NCBI GenBank assembly: GCA_017428035.1
Contig: JAFRRR010000087.1
Location: 52,064-116,063 of the forward strand
Length of the DNA stretch: 64,000 nucleotides
DNA from: Bacteroidales bacterium
Lineage (GTDB): Bacteria > Bacteroidota > Bacteroidia > Bacteroidales > UBA932
Direction: 5' to 3'
This document shows positions 15,629 to 24,146 of the stretch, in pieces. The position numbers and the translations under genes are program-made. How positions within the stretch are numbered: the first letter of the stretch is position 1; every line of letters starts with the position of its first letter. The notes beneath the pieces are model-generated. The model was given only the letters and a program-made list of their open reading frames with translations. It ran no database searches and was not told where the DNA came from.

Positions 15629-16461
15629 TATTCGCTCTTTTTAGCCTCATCCCAGAGAGCGTCCATCTCGGCCAGAGTCAGATCCTTGATGTCGCGGCCC
15701 CGTTCCTTGGCCTTCATCTCCACGTAGGTGAAGCGTTTGCGAAACTTGTTGCAGGTGGTCTCCAGGGCGGTGTCGGGATTCAGTTTGTAGAGCCGGGAAG
15801 CGTTCACAATAGAGAACAGGAAGTCGCCCAGTTCTGCCTGGGCGGCACTGCGGCCCTCTTCCGAGTCGGGCATATTGGCGAGTTCGGCCTTGAATTCGCC
15901 CAACTCTTCGGCCACCTTGTCCCATACATCCTCTTTCTTCTCCCAGTCGAAACCCACGGCGCGGGCCTTGTCCTGCATACGGTAGGCCTTGATAAGCGGC
16001 GGCAGGGTATTGGGAACTCCGCCCAGAACGGTCTTGTTGCCGTCCTTCTCTGTCTGCTTCAGCTGCTCCCAGTTTCTCACCACCTGGTCGGCATTCTTTG
16101 CCTTGGAGGAATCTTTGGCCAGCTCGCTGCCGTCCTCCTTGGGAGGATAGACATGCGGATGGCGGAATATCAGTTTGTCGCACAACTGGTTGCATACATC
16201 GGCTATATCGAACTCGCCCTGCTCGCTGCCTATCTTGGCATAGAACACTATATGCAGCAGCACATCGCCAAGCTCTTTGGAGATATTGTGCATATCGTGG
16301 TTCAGGATGGCGTCAGAGAGTTCGTAGACCTCTTCTATGGTGTTGGGACGCAGGGAATCTATGGTTTGCTTGCGGTCCCATGGGCACTTTTCGCGCAAAG
16401 TGTCCATCACATCCAGCAGACGGTTAAAAGCCGCCAGTTGATTTTCGCGGTTATTGGCCAT
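15628..16461 (-). CDS. mazG: Nucleoside triphosphate pyrophosphohydrolase MazG
   Basis: Hydrolyses (d)NTPs to monophosphates and pyrophosphate, a house-cleaning function. It has the two-domain layout of full-length MazG, 277 residues from the preferred start (MANNRENQLAAFN, ATG at 16461). The N-terminal domain has CPWDRKQTIDSLRPNTIEE and EELGDVLLHIVF-type metal-binding Glu/Asp residues, and the second domain has AELGDFLFSIVNASR. An earlier ATG at 16515 would add 18 residues (MFDYVYFCG...) that lie across the -7 box at 16493-16500, so it is unlikely. First gene of mazG-tcdA-prfA. Confidence 0.94.
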   Translation of the reverse strand: MANNRENQLAAFNRLLDVMDTLREKCPWDRKQTIDSLRPNTIEEVYELSDAILNHDMHNISKELGDVLLHIVFYAKIGSEQGEFDIADVCNQLCDKLIFRHPHVYPPKEDGSELAKDSSKAKNADQVVRNWEQLKQTEKDGNKTVLGGVPNTLPPLIKAYRMQDKARAVGFDWEKKEDVWDKVAEELGEFKAELANMPDSEEGRSAAQAELGDFLFSIVNASRLYKLNPDTALETTCNKFRKRFTYVEMKAKERGRDIKDLTLAEMDALWDEAKKSE

Positions 16462-16492
16462 AATTTGATTCAACTTTTGTATCTTCGTGCCA

Positions 16493-16500
16493 CAAAAATA
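16493..16500 (-). promoter_or_regulatory. -7 box for the mazG operon (TATTTTTG)
   Basis: TATTTTTG on the minus strand, ending 31 nt before the mazG ATG. The -33 element is not clear. It supports the later mazG start. Confidence 0.4.
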
Positions 16501-16520
16501 AACATAATCAAACAAAATAG

Positions 16521-17825
16521 ATGAACAAGACTATCAAGTTTATCAGCGCGGACGAAGCCGTTAAAGTTGTAAAGAGCGGCGATCACGTCCACTTCAGTTC
16601 TGTGGCAAGCGCTCCCCAGGTGCTCATCCAGGCCCTCTGCCGCCGTGCAGACGCAGGTGAGATCAAGAATGTGTTTATCCACCACCTCCACACCGAGGGT
16701 CCCGCACCCTACACCGACGAGAAATACTCCGGAATCTTTTTCCATCAGGCATTCTTCGTAGGTGCCAATGTGCGCAAGGGTGTTCAGGCCGGCTATGCAG
16801 ACTACATTCCGGTGCATCTGAGCGAGACTCAGAAGCTGTACCGCTGCGGCGCACTGCCTTGCGACGTGGCCATGATTCAGGTGTGCCCTCCCGACAAGCA
16901 CGGTTTCGTGTCTCTGGGTACTTCGGTCGATGCCACCCTGGCAGCCATCGAGTGCGCCAAGACCGTCATCGCCGTGGTCAACAAGCACGTTCCCCGCTCC
17001 TGGGGCCAGGCCATCATCCCCTTAAGCAAGATAGATCTGTTCGTAGAGGACAACACTCCGCTGGAGCCCGCAACCTTTACCCAGCCCAACGAGATCGAGA
17101 CCGCTATCGGCAAGAACTGCGCAGAGCTTATCGAAGACGGCGCCTGCCTGCAGATGGGCATCGGTGCCATCCCCAACGCAGTGCTGGCACAGCTGGGAAA
17201 TCATAAGGACCTGGGTATCCACACCGAAATGTTTGCCGACGGCGTGCTGCCGCTGGTAGAGAAAGGCGTGATCACCGGTGCCAACAAAGTCACCGACCCG
17301 GGCAAGATGGTGTCCACCTTCCTCATGGGCAGCCAGGAAGTTTATGATTTCATAGACGACAACCCAATGGTGGCAATGATGGACGTGGGCTACACCAACG
17401 ACCCCTACATCATCTCCAAGAACCCCAAGATGACCGCCATCAACTCTGCACTGCAGGTTGACCTTACCGGCCAGGTTTGCGCCGACAGTCTCGGCACCAA
17501 GTTCTACAGCGGTGTGGGCGGCCAGATAGACTTCACCTACGGTGCATCCCTGAGCCAGGGCGGCAAGGCCATCATCGCAATGCCTTCAGTGACCAACAAG
17601 GGCATCAGCAAAATCGCTCCCACCCTCACCCTGGGTGCCGGCGTTGTGACCACCCGCGCACACATCCACTATCTGGTGACCGAATACGGCGCCGTGGATC
17701 TCTATGGCAAGTCGCTCCAGGAGCGCGCCAAAGCCATCATCAGCGTGGCTCATCCCGACCACCGCGAAGAGCTGGACCGCGCCGCCTTCGAGCGCTTTGG
17801 CCCTCACTACTCTCTGGTGAAATAA
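16521..17825 (+). CDS. Acetyl-CoA hydrolase/transferase family CoA-transferase (Cat2/AbfT-like)
   Basis: A 434-residue class I CoA-transferase, the length of the 4-hydroxybutyrate/butyryl-CoA:acetate CoA-transferase group rather than the longer succinate or propionate enzymes. The catalytic Glu fits GIHTEMFADGV near residue 240, and the oxyanion/glycine loop is GVGGQIDFTYGASLS near 330. The N-terminal GDHVHFSSVASAPQ is also family-typical. It is cytoplasmic and moves CoA between short-chain acids, which in anaerobic Bacteroidales can be the last step in butyrate or acetate formation (family knowledge; substrate not proven here). A monocistronic gene, divergent from mazG, ending at a strong terminator. 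Confidence 0.88.
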   Translation: MNKTIKFISADEAVKVVKSGDHVHFSSVASAPQVLIQALCRRADAGEIKNVFIHHLHTEGPAPYTDEKYSGIFFHQAFFVGANVRKGVQAGYADYIPVHLSETQKLYRCGALPCDVAMIQVCPPDKHGFVSLGTSVDATLAAIECAKTVIAVVNKHVPRSWGQAIIPLSKIDLFVEDNTPLEPATFTQPNEIETAIGKNCAELIEDGACLQMGIGAIPNAVLAQLGNHKDLGIHTEMFADGVLPLVEKGVITGANKVTDPGKMVSTFLMGSQEVYDFIDDNPMVAMMDVGYTNDPYIISKNPKMTAINSALQVDLTGQVCADSLGTKFYSGVGGQIDFTYGASLSQGGKAIIAMPSVTNKGISKIAPTLTLGAGVVTTRAHIHYLVTEYGAVDLYGKSLQERAKAIISVAHPDHREELDRAAFERFGPHYSLVK

Positions 17826-17842
17826 TACGATATCCGTAACGC

Positions 17843-17880
17843 AAAACCTCCCCGCTGCCACGAATTGCGGGGAGGTTTTT
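17843..17880 (+). terminator. Strong terminator after the CoA-transferase
   Basis: AAAACCTCCCCGC (17843-17855) pairs with GCGGGGAGGTTTT (17867-17879) and runs into a T tract. The flanking A and T tracts would let it work in both directions, but only the plus-strand gene ends here. Confidence 0.9.
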
Positions 17881-17933
17881 TATGGGGAAAATATGTGTTT
17901 TGACAGTCTTTATATCGAAATGCATATCCGGCT

Positions 17934-19100
17934 ATGACTGACAAGACATTTGTTTTCTTTATTCTGCTGTTCATAACAGCGACCGCATCCCTTTCTTGCA
18001 GCGAGAGCGCAGAGCATATTTCCAAAAGGGTCTTCCCCGTTGCGGCGCAGCAAATCATAGATATGGACGCCAGGGTCGCACAAGGTATGTCACCCCGCAC
18101 CTTTGAAAACGAGCTGGTGAAGGACGCCGGCATAAGGGCGTGGACCAGCGGCTTCTTTCCCGGCACAGCCTGGTATGTTTATGAATATACCAGAGACGAA
18201 AAACTGCTGGAGATTGCCCGCAGGCGCACTCTGGAGCTATCCTCGTTGCCGGAGTACAATGTCGGCCACGACATCGGCTTTATGATTGGCTGCAGTTTTG
18301 GCAATGGGTGGAGAATAACCCGAGACAGTTGCTTCCTGCCTGCAATAAAGGCCGGTGCCGAAAATCTTGCGGCAAGGTTCAACCCGCAGGTGGGCTGCAC
18401 CCTGAGCTGGGGCGAGTTCAGGGAGTCGAAATTCACGGTCATTATAGACAATATGATGAATCTGGAACTTCTGACTACTGCAGCAAAGCTTTTTGGTGCA
18501 GACTCGTTGAAAGATATTGCTGTGTGCCACGCGAATACCACAATGAAAAATCATTTCAGGAATGACTACACCACCTGGCACGTGGTGGCCTATGACCCTC
18601 AGAGCGGCGATGTGGACTTCAAGTGCACCCGCCAGGGCTACAGCGACGACTCAGCCTGGGCCAGGGGGCAAGCCTGGGCGCTTTACGGCTACACAATGAC
18701 GTATAGGGAGACTGGGCAGACAGCGTTTCTGACCCGGGCAGAAAACATCGCAGAGATGCTGCTGAAACGCCTGCCCAAAGACGGCGTCCCATACTGGGAC
18801 TTTGACGACCCAGGCATACCAGACACATATCGCGATGCCTCCGCCGGGGCTATTATGGCCTCCGCCTTTGCAGAACTTTCGGGTCTGACTGCAGACAGCA
18901 AACTGGCCCGCAGATGCCACAGGATGGCACTGCACCAGGTACGCACCCTTGCTTCTGAAAAATACTTTGCCACAGAGGGCAACGGCAACTTTCTGCTGCG
19001 CCACAGCGTGGGCAACCTGCCCGACGGCGGCGAAGTGGATGTCCCGCTCAGCTATGCCGATTATTATTTTCTGGAAGCCCTGATTCGCCTTGGCAGATAA
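17934..19100 (+). CDS. Glycoside hydrolase family 88 (unsaturated uronyl hydrolase), lipoprotein
   Basis: A 388-residue GH88 enzyme, which hydrates and releases unsaturated glucuronyl or galacturonyl residues left by polysaccharide lyases. Two Asp residues needed for catalysis in the family appear in VGHDIGFMIG (near residue 107) and VIIDNMMNLELL (near 168). Further family marks are GYSDDSAWARGQAWALYG and YRDASAGAIMASAF. An N-terminal hydrophobic stretch ends in LSC (Cys about residue 22), so it is probably a lipoprotein facing the periplasm. It sits beside the sigma/FecR/SusCD genes and is treated as part of that locus, which points to a uronate-containing glycan as substrate. The ATG lies between the terminator and the gene with no clear promoter box. 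Confidence 0.9.
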   Translation: MTDKTFVFFILLFITATASLSCSESAEHISKRVFPVAAQQIIDMDARVAQGMSPRTFENELVKDAGIRAWTSGFFPGTAWYVYEYTRDEKLLEIARRRTLELSSLPEYNVGHDIGFMIGCSFGNGWRITRDSCFLPAIKAGAENLAARFNPQVGCTLSWGEFRESKFTVIIDNMMNLELLTTAAKLFGADSLKDIAVCHANTTMKNHFRNDYTTWHVVAYDPQSGDVDFKCTRQGYSDDSAWARGQAWALYGYTMTYRETGQTAFLTRAENIAEMLLKRLPKDGVPYWDFDDPGIPDTYRDASAGAIMASAFAELSGLTADSKLARRCHRMALHQVRTLASEKYFATEGNGNFLLRHSVGNLPDGGEVDVPLSYADYYFLEALIRLGR

Positions 19101-19105
19101 ATTCG

Positions 19106-19657
19106 TCAGGCCGGATTGGGAAGCAGGAAGGCCATCTGGCGCCGCAGGTGGGTCACGGCCTTCTGGATGCGGTGGTCGATAATCTTGACGCTCACATTGG
19201 CTTCTGCGGCTATTTCTTTATAGGTCTTGCCTTCGAATCGGCTTTGCAAGAAGGCTTCGCGCACTTCTTCGGGCAGTTTACTCATTGCCTTTTCAAACAT
19301 TGACATAAGCTCGTCAAACGGGCAGGACGGTGGCAGGAAATAAAAATCCATGGAGCGGCCTATGTTGTCCAGCACCTTGCCGGCAGTCTTGCTGCGGGCC
19401 AGCAGCGTGAGCGCACGGTTGCGCACTGCCTTGTATAGATATGCACGAAGCGAAGTGCTGATCTCCAGGCGGCGACGGTTTTCCCACAGATGCGCCATCA
19501 GGTCCTGCACGATGTTTTCTGCATCCTGGTCTCCGACATAGTGGGAAGCGTGCACGCACAAAGGGGCATAGTACAAGCGGAACAGGGTCTCGAATGCGTC
19601 CCTGCTGCCCTTGCGGAGCCTTTTGAGCAATAATGCTTCCCGGTCGGATGTTTCCAT
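19106..19657 (-). CDS. ECF-type RNA polymerase sigma-70 factor
   Basis: A 183-residue extracytoplasmic-function sigma factor of the Bacteroidetes PUL type. Region 2 includes AFETLFRLYYAPLCVHASHYVG and DQDAENIVQDLMAHLWENR (split here as two parts of one domain), and region 4 includes KLPEEVREAFLQSRFEGKTY with EIAAEANVSVKIIDHRIQKA as the helix-turn-helix. It should direct polymerase to the PUL when the FecR protein releases it. It is on the opposite strand to fecR, transcribed away from it, whereas in most such loci the sigma and anti-sigma genes are collinear. A 15-nt palindrome lies in the middle of the 85-bp divergent gap. Confidence 0.93.
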   Translation of the reverse strand: METSDREALLLKRLRKGSRDAFETLFRLYYAPLCVHASHYVGDQDAENIVQDLMAHLWENRRRLEISTSLRAYLYKAVRNRALTLLARSKTAGKVLDNIGRSMDFYFLPPSCPFDELMSMFEKAMSKLPEEVREAFLQSRFEGKTYKEIAAEANVSVKIIDHRIQKAVTHLRRQMAFLLPNPA

Positions 19658-19690
19658 AAATAATCAGTCTATACAAAAATGACAATTTTC

Positions 19691-19705
19691 GGGGAATTTT
19701 TCCCC
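19691..19705. promoter_or_regulatory. Symmetric palindrome between sigma and fecR (candidate operator)
   Basis: GGGGAA-TTT-TTCCCC, a perfect 6-bp inverted repeat with a 3-nt centre. It lies 34 nt before the sigma start and 37 nt before the fecR start, so almost exactly midway. No T tract follows on either side in terminator fashion. It could be an operator or an ECF-sigma promoter element read from both sides (inference). Confidence 0.4.
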
Positions 19706-19742
19706 ATTAAATGTCTAAATAATAAAACAAAAATAGGATTCG

Positions 19743-20753
19743 ATGACTCGCGATTACGACACGATGCTTGTCCGATGGTACAACGGAGAACTATCTGCAG
19801 ACGAGATAGACACCCTGGCCGCCTGGCTGCGTGAGGCCGAGGAAAACAGGCTGCACGCCCAGGAGATTTACAACATCTGCTTTGCCGCCGACACTGCCGG
19901 GGCCCCAAAGCGCTTCGACGCAGAGGCTGCCCTGAAAAAGACGCAGTCCAGGATTGCCGCAGGCTGGAACAAAAAAACACTGATGCTTGCGCGCAACGTG
20001 GCTGCAGCCCTGCTTATCCCTGTAGTATTGGCCGCCGGAATGCTCTTGCACAGGCTGTCCGGCCAGAGGGAAAGCGAACCGGCAATGGTGCAACTGCGCA
20101 CCGTCACAGGTATGCTTTCTTTCATCACTCTGCCTGACGGAAGCACCGTGCAACTGAATGCAGGCAGCACACTCTCCTATCCGGGCAGCTTTGGCAAAAG
20201 CAAGCGGGAAGTAGAGCTGGACGGCGAAGCTTTCTTCGACATTGCGCACGACAAGCAACATCCGTTTATCGTGCACACCCACGAAATGGACATACAGGTC
20301 ACCGGCACCCGCTTTAACGTGGATGCCTACAATCTGCCGGGACGCAAAACGCGCACCTGGCTTGAAGAAGGCGGAATCAATCTGCTATGGAGGGATGCTG
20401 CCGGCGAGAGCAAAACCGCAGCCGTAAGGCCGGGACAGTGCGCTACCCTTGCGCCGGAGACAAGGGCTGTGGAAATTGCTCCGGCTGACATCAGCGGAGC
20501 CCTGGCCTGGAAAGAAGGCGGATTTGCCTTCCGCGACACTCCTCTGGAAGAGGCCTTGCGACAGATAGGCAATCGTTTTTGTGTGAACTTCACAATCAAG
20601 AACAAGGCCCTGGCAGGCAAGCGCTATACCGGCAATCTGGGCGACGAGAGCCTACAGACTATACTCCGGGACTTTGAACTTGCCGACGGGATACACTTCA
20701 AGACTCTGGATAATAATGACGGCAGCGGCCGCAAAATAATGGAGGTCTATTGA
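19743..20753 (+). CDS. FecR family anti-sigma factor
   Basis: A 336-residue single-pass inner-membrane anti-sigma regulator. The cytoplasmic N-terminal part (residues 1-80) should hold the sigma factor. One transmembrane helix is at about 84-103 (NVAAALLIPVVLAAGMLL). The periplasmic FecR domain spans about 115-210 (LPDGSTVQLNAGSTLSYPGS), and the C-terminal DUF4974/STN-like domain about 255-330 (FRDTPLEEALRQIGNRF). In the family, the periplasmic part senses substrate through the STN domain of the partner SusC and then frees the sigma factor. The susC gene starts 1 nt after its stop, so fecR and susC are certainly co-transcribed. Confidence 0.93.
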   Translation: MTRDYDTMLVRWYNGELSADEIDTLAAWLREAEENRLHAQEIYNICFAADTAGAPKRFDAEAALKKTQSRIAAGWNKKTLMLARNVAAALLIPVVLAAGMLLHRLSGQRESEPAMVQLRTVTGMLSFITLPDGSTVQLNAGSTLSYPGSFGKSKREVELDGEAFFDIAHDKQHPFIVHTHEMDIQVTGTRFNVDAYNLPGRKTRTWLEEGGINLLWRDAAGESKTAAVRPGQCATLAPETRAVEIAPADISGALAWKEGGFAFRDTPLEEALRQIGNRFCVNFTIKNKALAGKRYTGNLGDESLQTILRDFELADGIHFKTLDNNDGSGRKIMEVY

Positions 20754-20754
20754 T

Positions 20755-23700
20755 ATGAAGAATGCTGCAACCATACTCTCCGTGCTAATGTTCCTGCTGG
20801 CCGCGACCTTTCAGGCGGGGGCCCAGCAGCGCACTGTGACAATCCACGCCGACAAGCGTCCTCTGCTGGAAGTGATGGAGACTATCCAGAAAGAAACCGG
20901 CTATCACTTTTTCTACTCCAGCGGAACTCTTGACGAAAGCGCCAAGGTCAGCCTGCACGCCGATGAAGAGGATGTTCAAAAGGTACTTGACCGTCTCTTC
21001 AAGCCGCTGTCGATCAACTGCAAGATCAACGCCGGCAGCATCATACTCACCAAAGACAAGCCGCAGCAAGGGCGGCAGGAAGATCCGCGGCAGAACGCCC
21101 GGGGCTTTTCCGGTACCATCGTAGATGCTTCCGGAGCGCCGGTCATCGGCGCAGCCATAATGAACCTTAATCGCAAGAGCGAGGTGGCTGTGACCGGACT
21201 CGACGGGAAGTTCTCCCTGCCACAGAGCGAAGACGGCGAGTACGAAGTGGTCTGCCTGGGTTTCAAGACCCTACGTATCCCTGCCTCGATGGCCATTACC
21301 GGGAGTGTGTTTACCCTTCAGGACGACCTGCAGAGCCTGGAAGAAGCCGTGGTTGTGGGCTATGGCACACAGATGCGCGGCAAACTGACCACCTCCGTGA
21401 GCACTCTAAAGGGCGAAGAGGCTCTCACCACCACCCACACTTCGCTGGCACAGAGGGTGCAGGGCAAGATTCCCGGCCTGCAGATACGCCAGACAAGCGG
21501 CGCCCCCGGCTCTTATGCCTCCAGCATCAACGTACGCGGCTTCGGCACCCCGCTTGTAATAATAGACGGTACTGCAGTATCTTCTACAACAGAATTCCAA
21601 AAGCTTGACCCTGAAGATATCGAGAGCATTTCTGTGCTCAAAGACGGTTCTGCAGCCATATACGGTATGAACGCCAGCAACGGCGTGATACTGGTCACCA
21701 CCAAGCGGGGTGAGGCCGGAAAGATGCGCCTGAGCTACAACGGCTCCATCACCCTGAGCCACCCGTCCGAGATGCCCACGATGATGAATGCGTACCAATA
21801 TGCCAGCATTCTCAACGACCAGGCGGCCAACGGCGGCCAGCCTCTCCCCTACACGGCCGAACAGTTGGAAAACTATCGCACGGGAGCTCCCGGCTATGAG
21901 AGCGTGGACTGGTACTCGACCATGATGAAGGACTTTACTGTCAACCAGTATCACAATCTCTCGGCCAGCGGCGGAAATGACATCATCAAGTTCTACGCCT
22001 CGCTGGGCTACAACAACGAGCCGGGCATACTGAAGTTGAATACCATCAACTACGAGAAGTATTCCTTCCGCGCCAATACCTCTGCCAAAGTCAGCAGGGA
22101 CATATCCGCCGAGGTGGATTTCAGCGGCATAATAGAGCACAACGACGGGCCCTCCACTCCCCTGACCAACCTGATGCGCGGCGCCATCGGCGAGGCCCCT
22201 ATCCACCAGCCATACGCCAACGGAAACCCGGACTATTATGCCTATGTCTATGACGGCCAGGTCATCAACCCGCTCGCGGCCTCTGACACTGACTATTCCG
22301 GCTACGTGAAGCACCGCATCCGCAGCTACAAGGCCAAGGGCTCTCTCTTCTGGAACTGCCCCTGGGTGAAAAACCTGCAGCTGAAGGGCACGGCCGCCTA
22401 TGACAACTACACCACTGTGTCAAAGAATATGGGGCTGAGCTACAACCTCTACAATTATGACAGCGAGAACGACATTTACACTCACACCTGGAATAGCGGC
22501 ACATCAGAGCTGAACGAAGCCTGGATAAACAATTATGCCCTGCGCTTCCAAGCCCAGCTGAGCTGGCACGACACATTTGCCGAGCACCACCATGCCGGAG
22601 CCACGCTTGTGTGGGAACAGGGCAGCAGTTTTGACAAGAATGCCGGCCTGAGCCGAAAGTATTCGTTCTATACCATGGACATTATACAATATGGCGACAC
22701 AGACGGCCAGGCGACCGGCGGCAGCGAATCCGAGACAATGTTCAAGTCCCTGCTGGGCCGCCTGACCTACGACTACAAAGGCAAGTACATGTTTGAGTTC
22801 GCCGCACGCTACGACGGGTCCTACCGTTACCATCCTTCTCACCGCTGGGCATTTTTCCCGGTGTATTCCATAGGATGGCGGGCCAGTGAAGAGGATTTCT
22901 TCAGGCAGTCAATTCCCTTTGTATCCAACTGCAAACTGCGCTTTTCCTACGGCGAACTTGGGCAGGATGCCGGCAATGCCTTCCAGTACATAGGCGGATT
23001 CTCCCTAAACGAAGGCGGCTTTGTGTTTTCCGACACCGGAAGCTGGACCTTCGGAAGCCAAGCCCCCGGCGTGACCAACCCCAACCTGACCTGGTACAAG
23101 TCACGGATGTTCAACTTTGGCCTGGACCTGGGCTTTCTGGACAACGCCCTGAGCCTGACGGCCGAGTATTACCTGCGCAACCGCCGCGGCCTGCTGGCCA
23201 CCCGTACCAATACGCTTCCGAACACCTTCGGGGCGGACCTGCCTCAGGAAAACCTGGACATAGACCGCGTGCAAGGCATAGAACTCTCCACCACATTTGA
23301 CAAGAAAATCAGCTCCGACTGGCGGCTGACCGCCTCTGCCAATGTCAATTTTGCCCGCTCGATGTGGGTATATCGGGAGCACGCGCCCTACACCAGCAGC
23401 TATAACCGCTACCGAAACGGCAGCGAGGGCCGCGCCACCGACATAGTCTGGATGTACCAGTATGCCGGCCAGTTCCAAAGCGAAGAAGAAATCCAGGCCT
23501 GGGCCGTCCAGGACGGGCAATACGGCAACGCCGGCGAACTTCCCGGCGACTTCAAGTATGTGGACGTGAACGAAGACGGTGTAATCAACGAATACGATAT
23601 GACGCCGCAGACCACCAACGGCACGCCAAAGATTTATTACGGCGCCTCGCTGGCCTCCCGATGGAGAAACTTTGACCTTTCGCTGCACTTCCAGGGGGCC

Positions 23701-24141
23701 GCACTCTACACCGTGCGTTACACATACTATTACGCCCAGCCTCTCTGGGGCGATGCCAACACCCCTGCCTATTTCTTTGACCGATGGCATCTGGCAGACA
23801 ACAACGACCCCGGCAGCGGCTGGGTGTCCGGAACCTGGCCGGCCATACGCGACCGAAGCAACAACGGCGGCGCGATGTACAATGTGAGCGACCGCTGGCG
23901 GCGGGACGCCTCTTTTGTGCGCCTGAAGTCGGTTGAGCTGGGCTATACCCTCTCCAAACAGCTGGTATCACGCACGGGCCTGAGCAACGCCCGTGTGAGC
24001 CTGAACGGCTACAACCTGCTCACAATATGCGACCCTTTTGTGAAAGCCTTTGACCCGGAGCGCTCAGAAGGCAGCGACAGCGCCGGCTGGGTATATCCGC
24101 TGAACCGCAGCTACACCATCAATCTGACCTTAACTTTCTGA
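20755..24141 (+). CDS. SusC/RagA family TonB-dependent outer-membrane transporter with STN domain
   Basis: A 1128-residue transporter. It has a signal peptide (cleaved near QAGAQ), an STN signalling domain at about residues 25-100 (RPLLEVMETIQKETGYHFFY), a carboxypeptidase-regulatory-like domain at about 115-200 (GTIVDASGAPVIGAAI), then a SusC-type plug beginning EAVVVGYGTQ with NVRGFGTPLVIIDG, and a 22-strand barrel ending in a terminal aromatic residue (SYTINLTLTF). The STN domain links it to the FecR/sigma pair, so it is likely to report substrate binding as well as import oligosaccharide. The susD gene starts 5 nt after its stop. Confidence 0.97.
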   Translation: MKNAATILSVLMFLLAATFQAGAQQRTVTIHADKRPLLEVMETIQKETGYHFFYSSGTLDESAKVSLHADEEDVQKVLDRLFKPLSINCKINAGSIILTKDKPQQGRQEDPRQNARGFSGTIVDASGAPVIGAAIMNLNRKSEVAVTGLDGKFSLPQSEDGEYEVVCLGFKTLRIPASMAITGSVFTLQDDLQSLEEAVVVGYGTQMRGKLTTSVSTLKGEEALTTTHTSLAQRVQGKIPGLQIRQTSGAPGSYASSINVRGFGTPLVIIDGTAVSSTTEFQKLDPEDIESISVLKDGSAAIYGMNASNGVILVTTKRGEAGKMRLSYNGSITLSHPSEMPTMMNAYQYASILNDQAANGGQPLPYTAEQLENYRTGAPGYESVDWYSTMMKDFTVNQYHNLSASGGNDIIKFYASLGYNNEPGILKLNTINYEKYSFRANTSAKVSRDISAEVDFSGIIEHNDGPSTPLTNLMRGAIGEAPIHQPYANGNPDYYAYVYDGQVINPLAASDTDYSGYVKHRIRSYKAKGSLFWNCPWVKNLQLKGTAAYDNYTTVSKNMGLSYNLYNYDSENDIYTHTWNSGTSELNEAWINNYALRFQAQLSWHDTFAEHHHAGATLVWEQGSSFDKNAGLSRKYSFYTMDIIQYGDTDGQATGGSESETMFKSLLGRLTYDYKGKYMFEFAARYDGSYRYHPSHRWAFFPVYSIGWRASEEDFFRQSIPFVSNCKLRFSYGELGQDAGNAFQYIGGFSLNEGGFVFSDTGSWTFGSQAPGVTNPNLTWYKSRMFNFGLDLGFLDNALSLTAEYYLRNRRGLLATRTNTLPNTFGADLPQENLDIDRVQGIELSTTFDKKISSDWRLTASANVNFARSMWVYREHAPYTSSYNRYRNGSEGRATDIVWMYQYAGQFQSEEEIQAWAVQDGQYGNAGELPGDFKYVDVNEDGVINEYDMTPQTTNGTPKIYYGASLASRWRNFDLSLHFQGAALYTVRYTYYYAQPLWGDANTPAYFFDRWHLADNNDPGSGWVSGTWPAIRDRSNNGGAMYNVSDRWRRDASFVRLKSVELGYTLSKQLVSRTGLSNARVSLNGYNLLTICDPFVKAFDPERSEGSDSAGWVYPLNRSYTINLTLTF

Positions 24142-24146
24142 CAGAT

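Noticed and set aside
16461..16520. A TATCTTCG box at 16480-16487 as the CoA-transferase promoter
   Set aside because: It deviates from TAnnTTTG in one base and its only TTTG is 12 nt upstream, which is too close.
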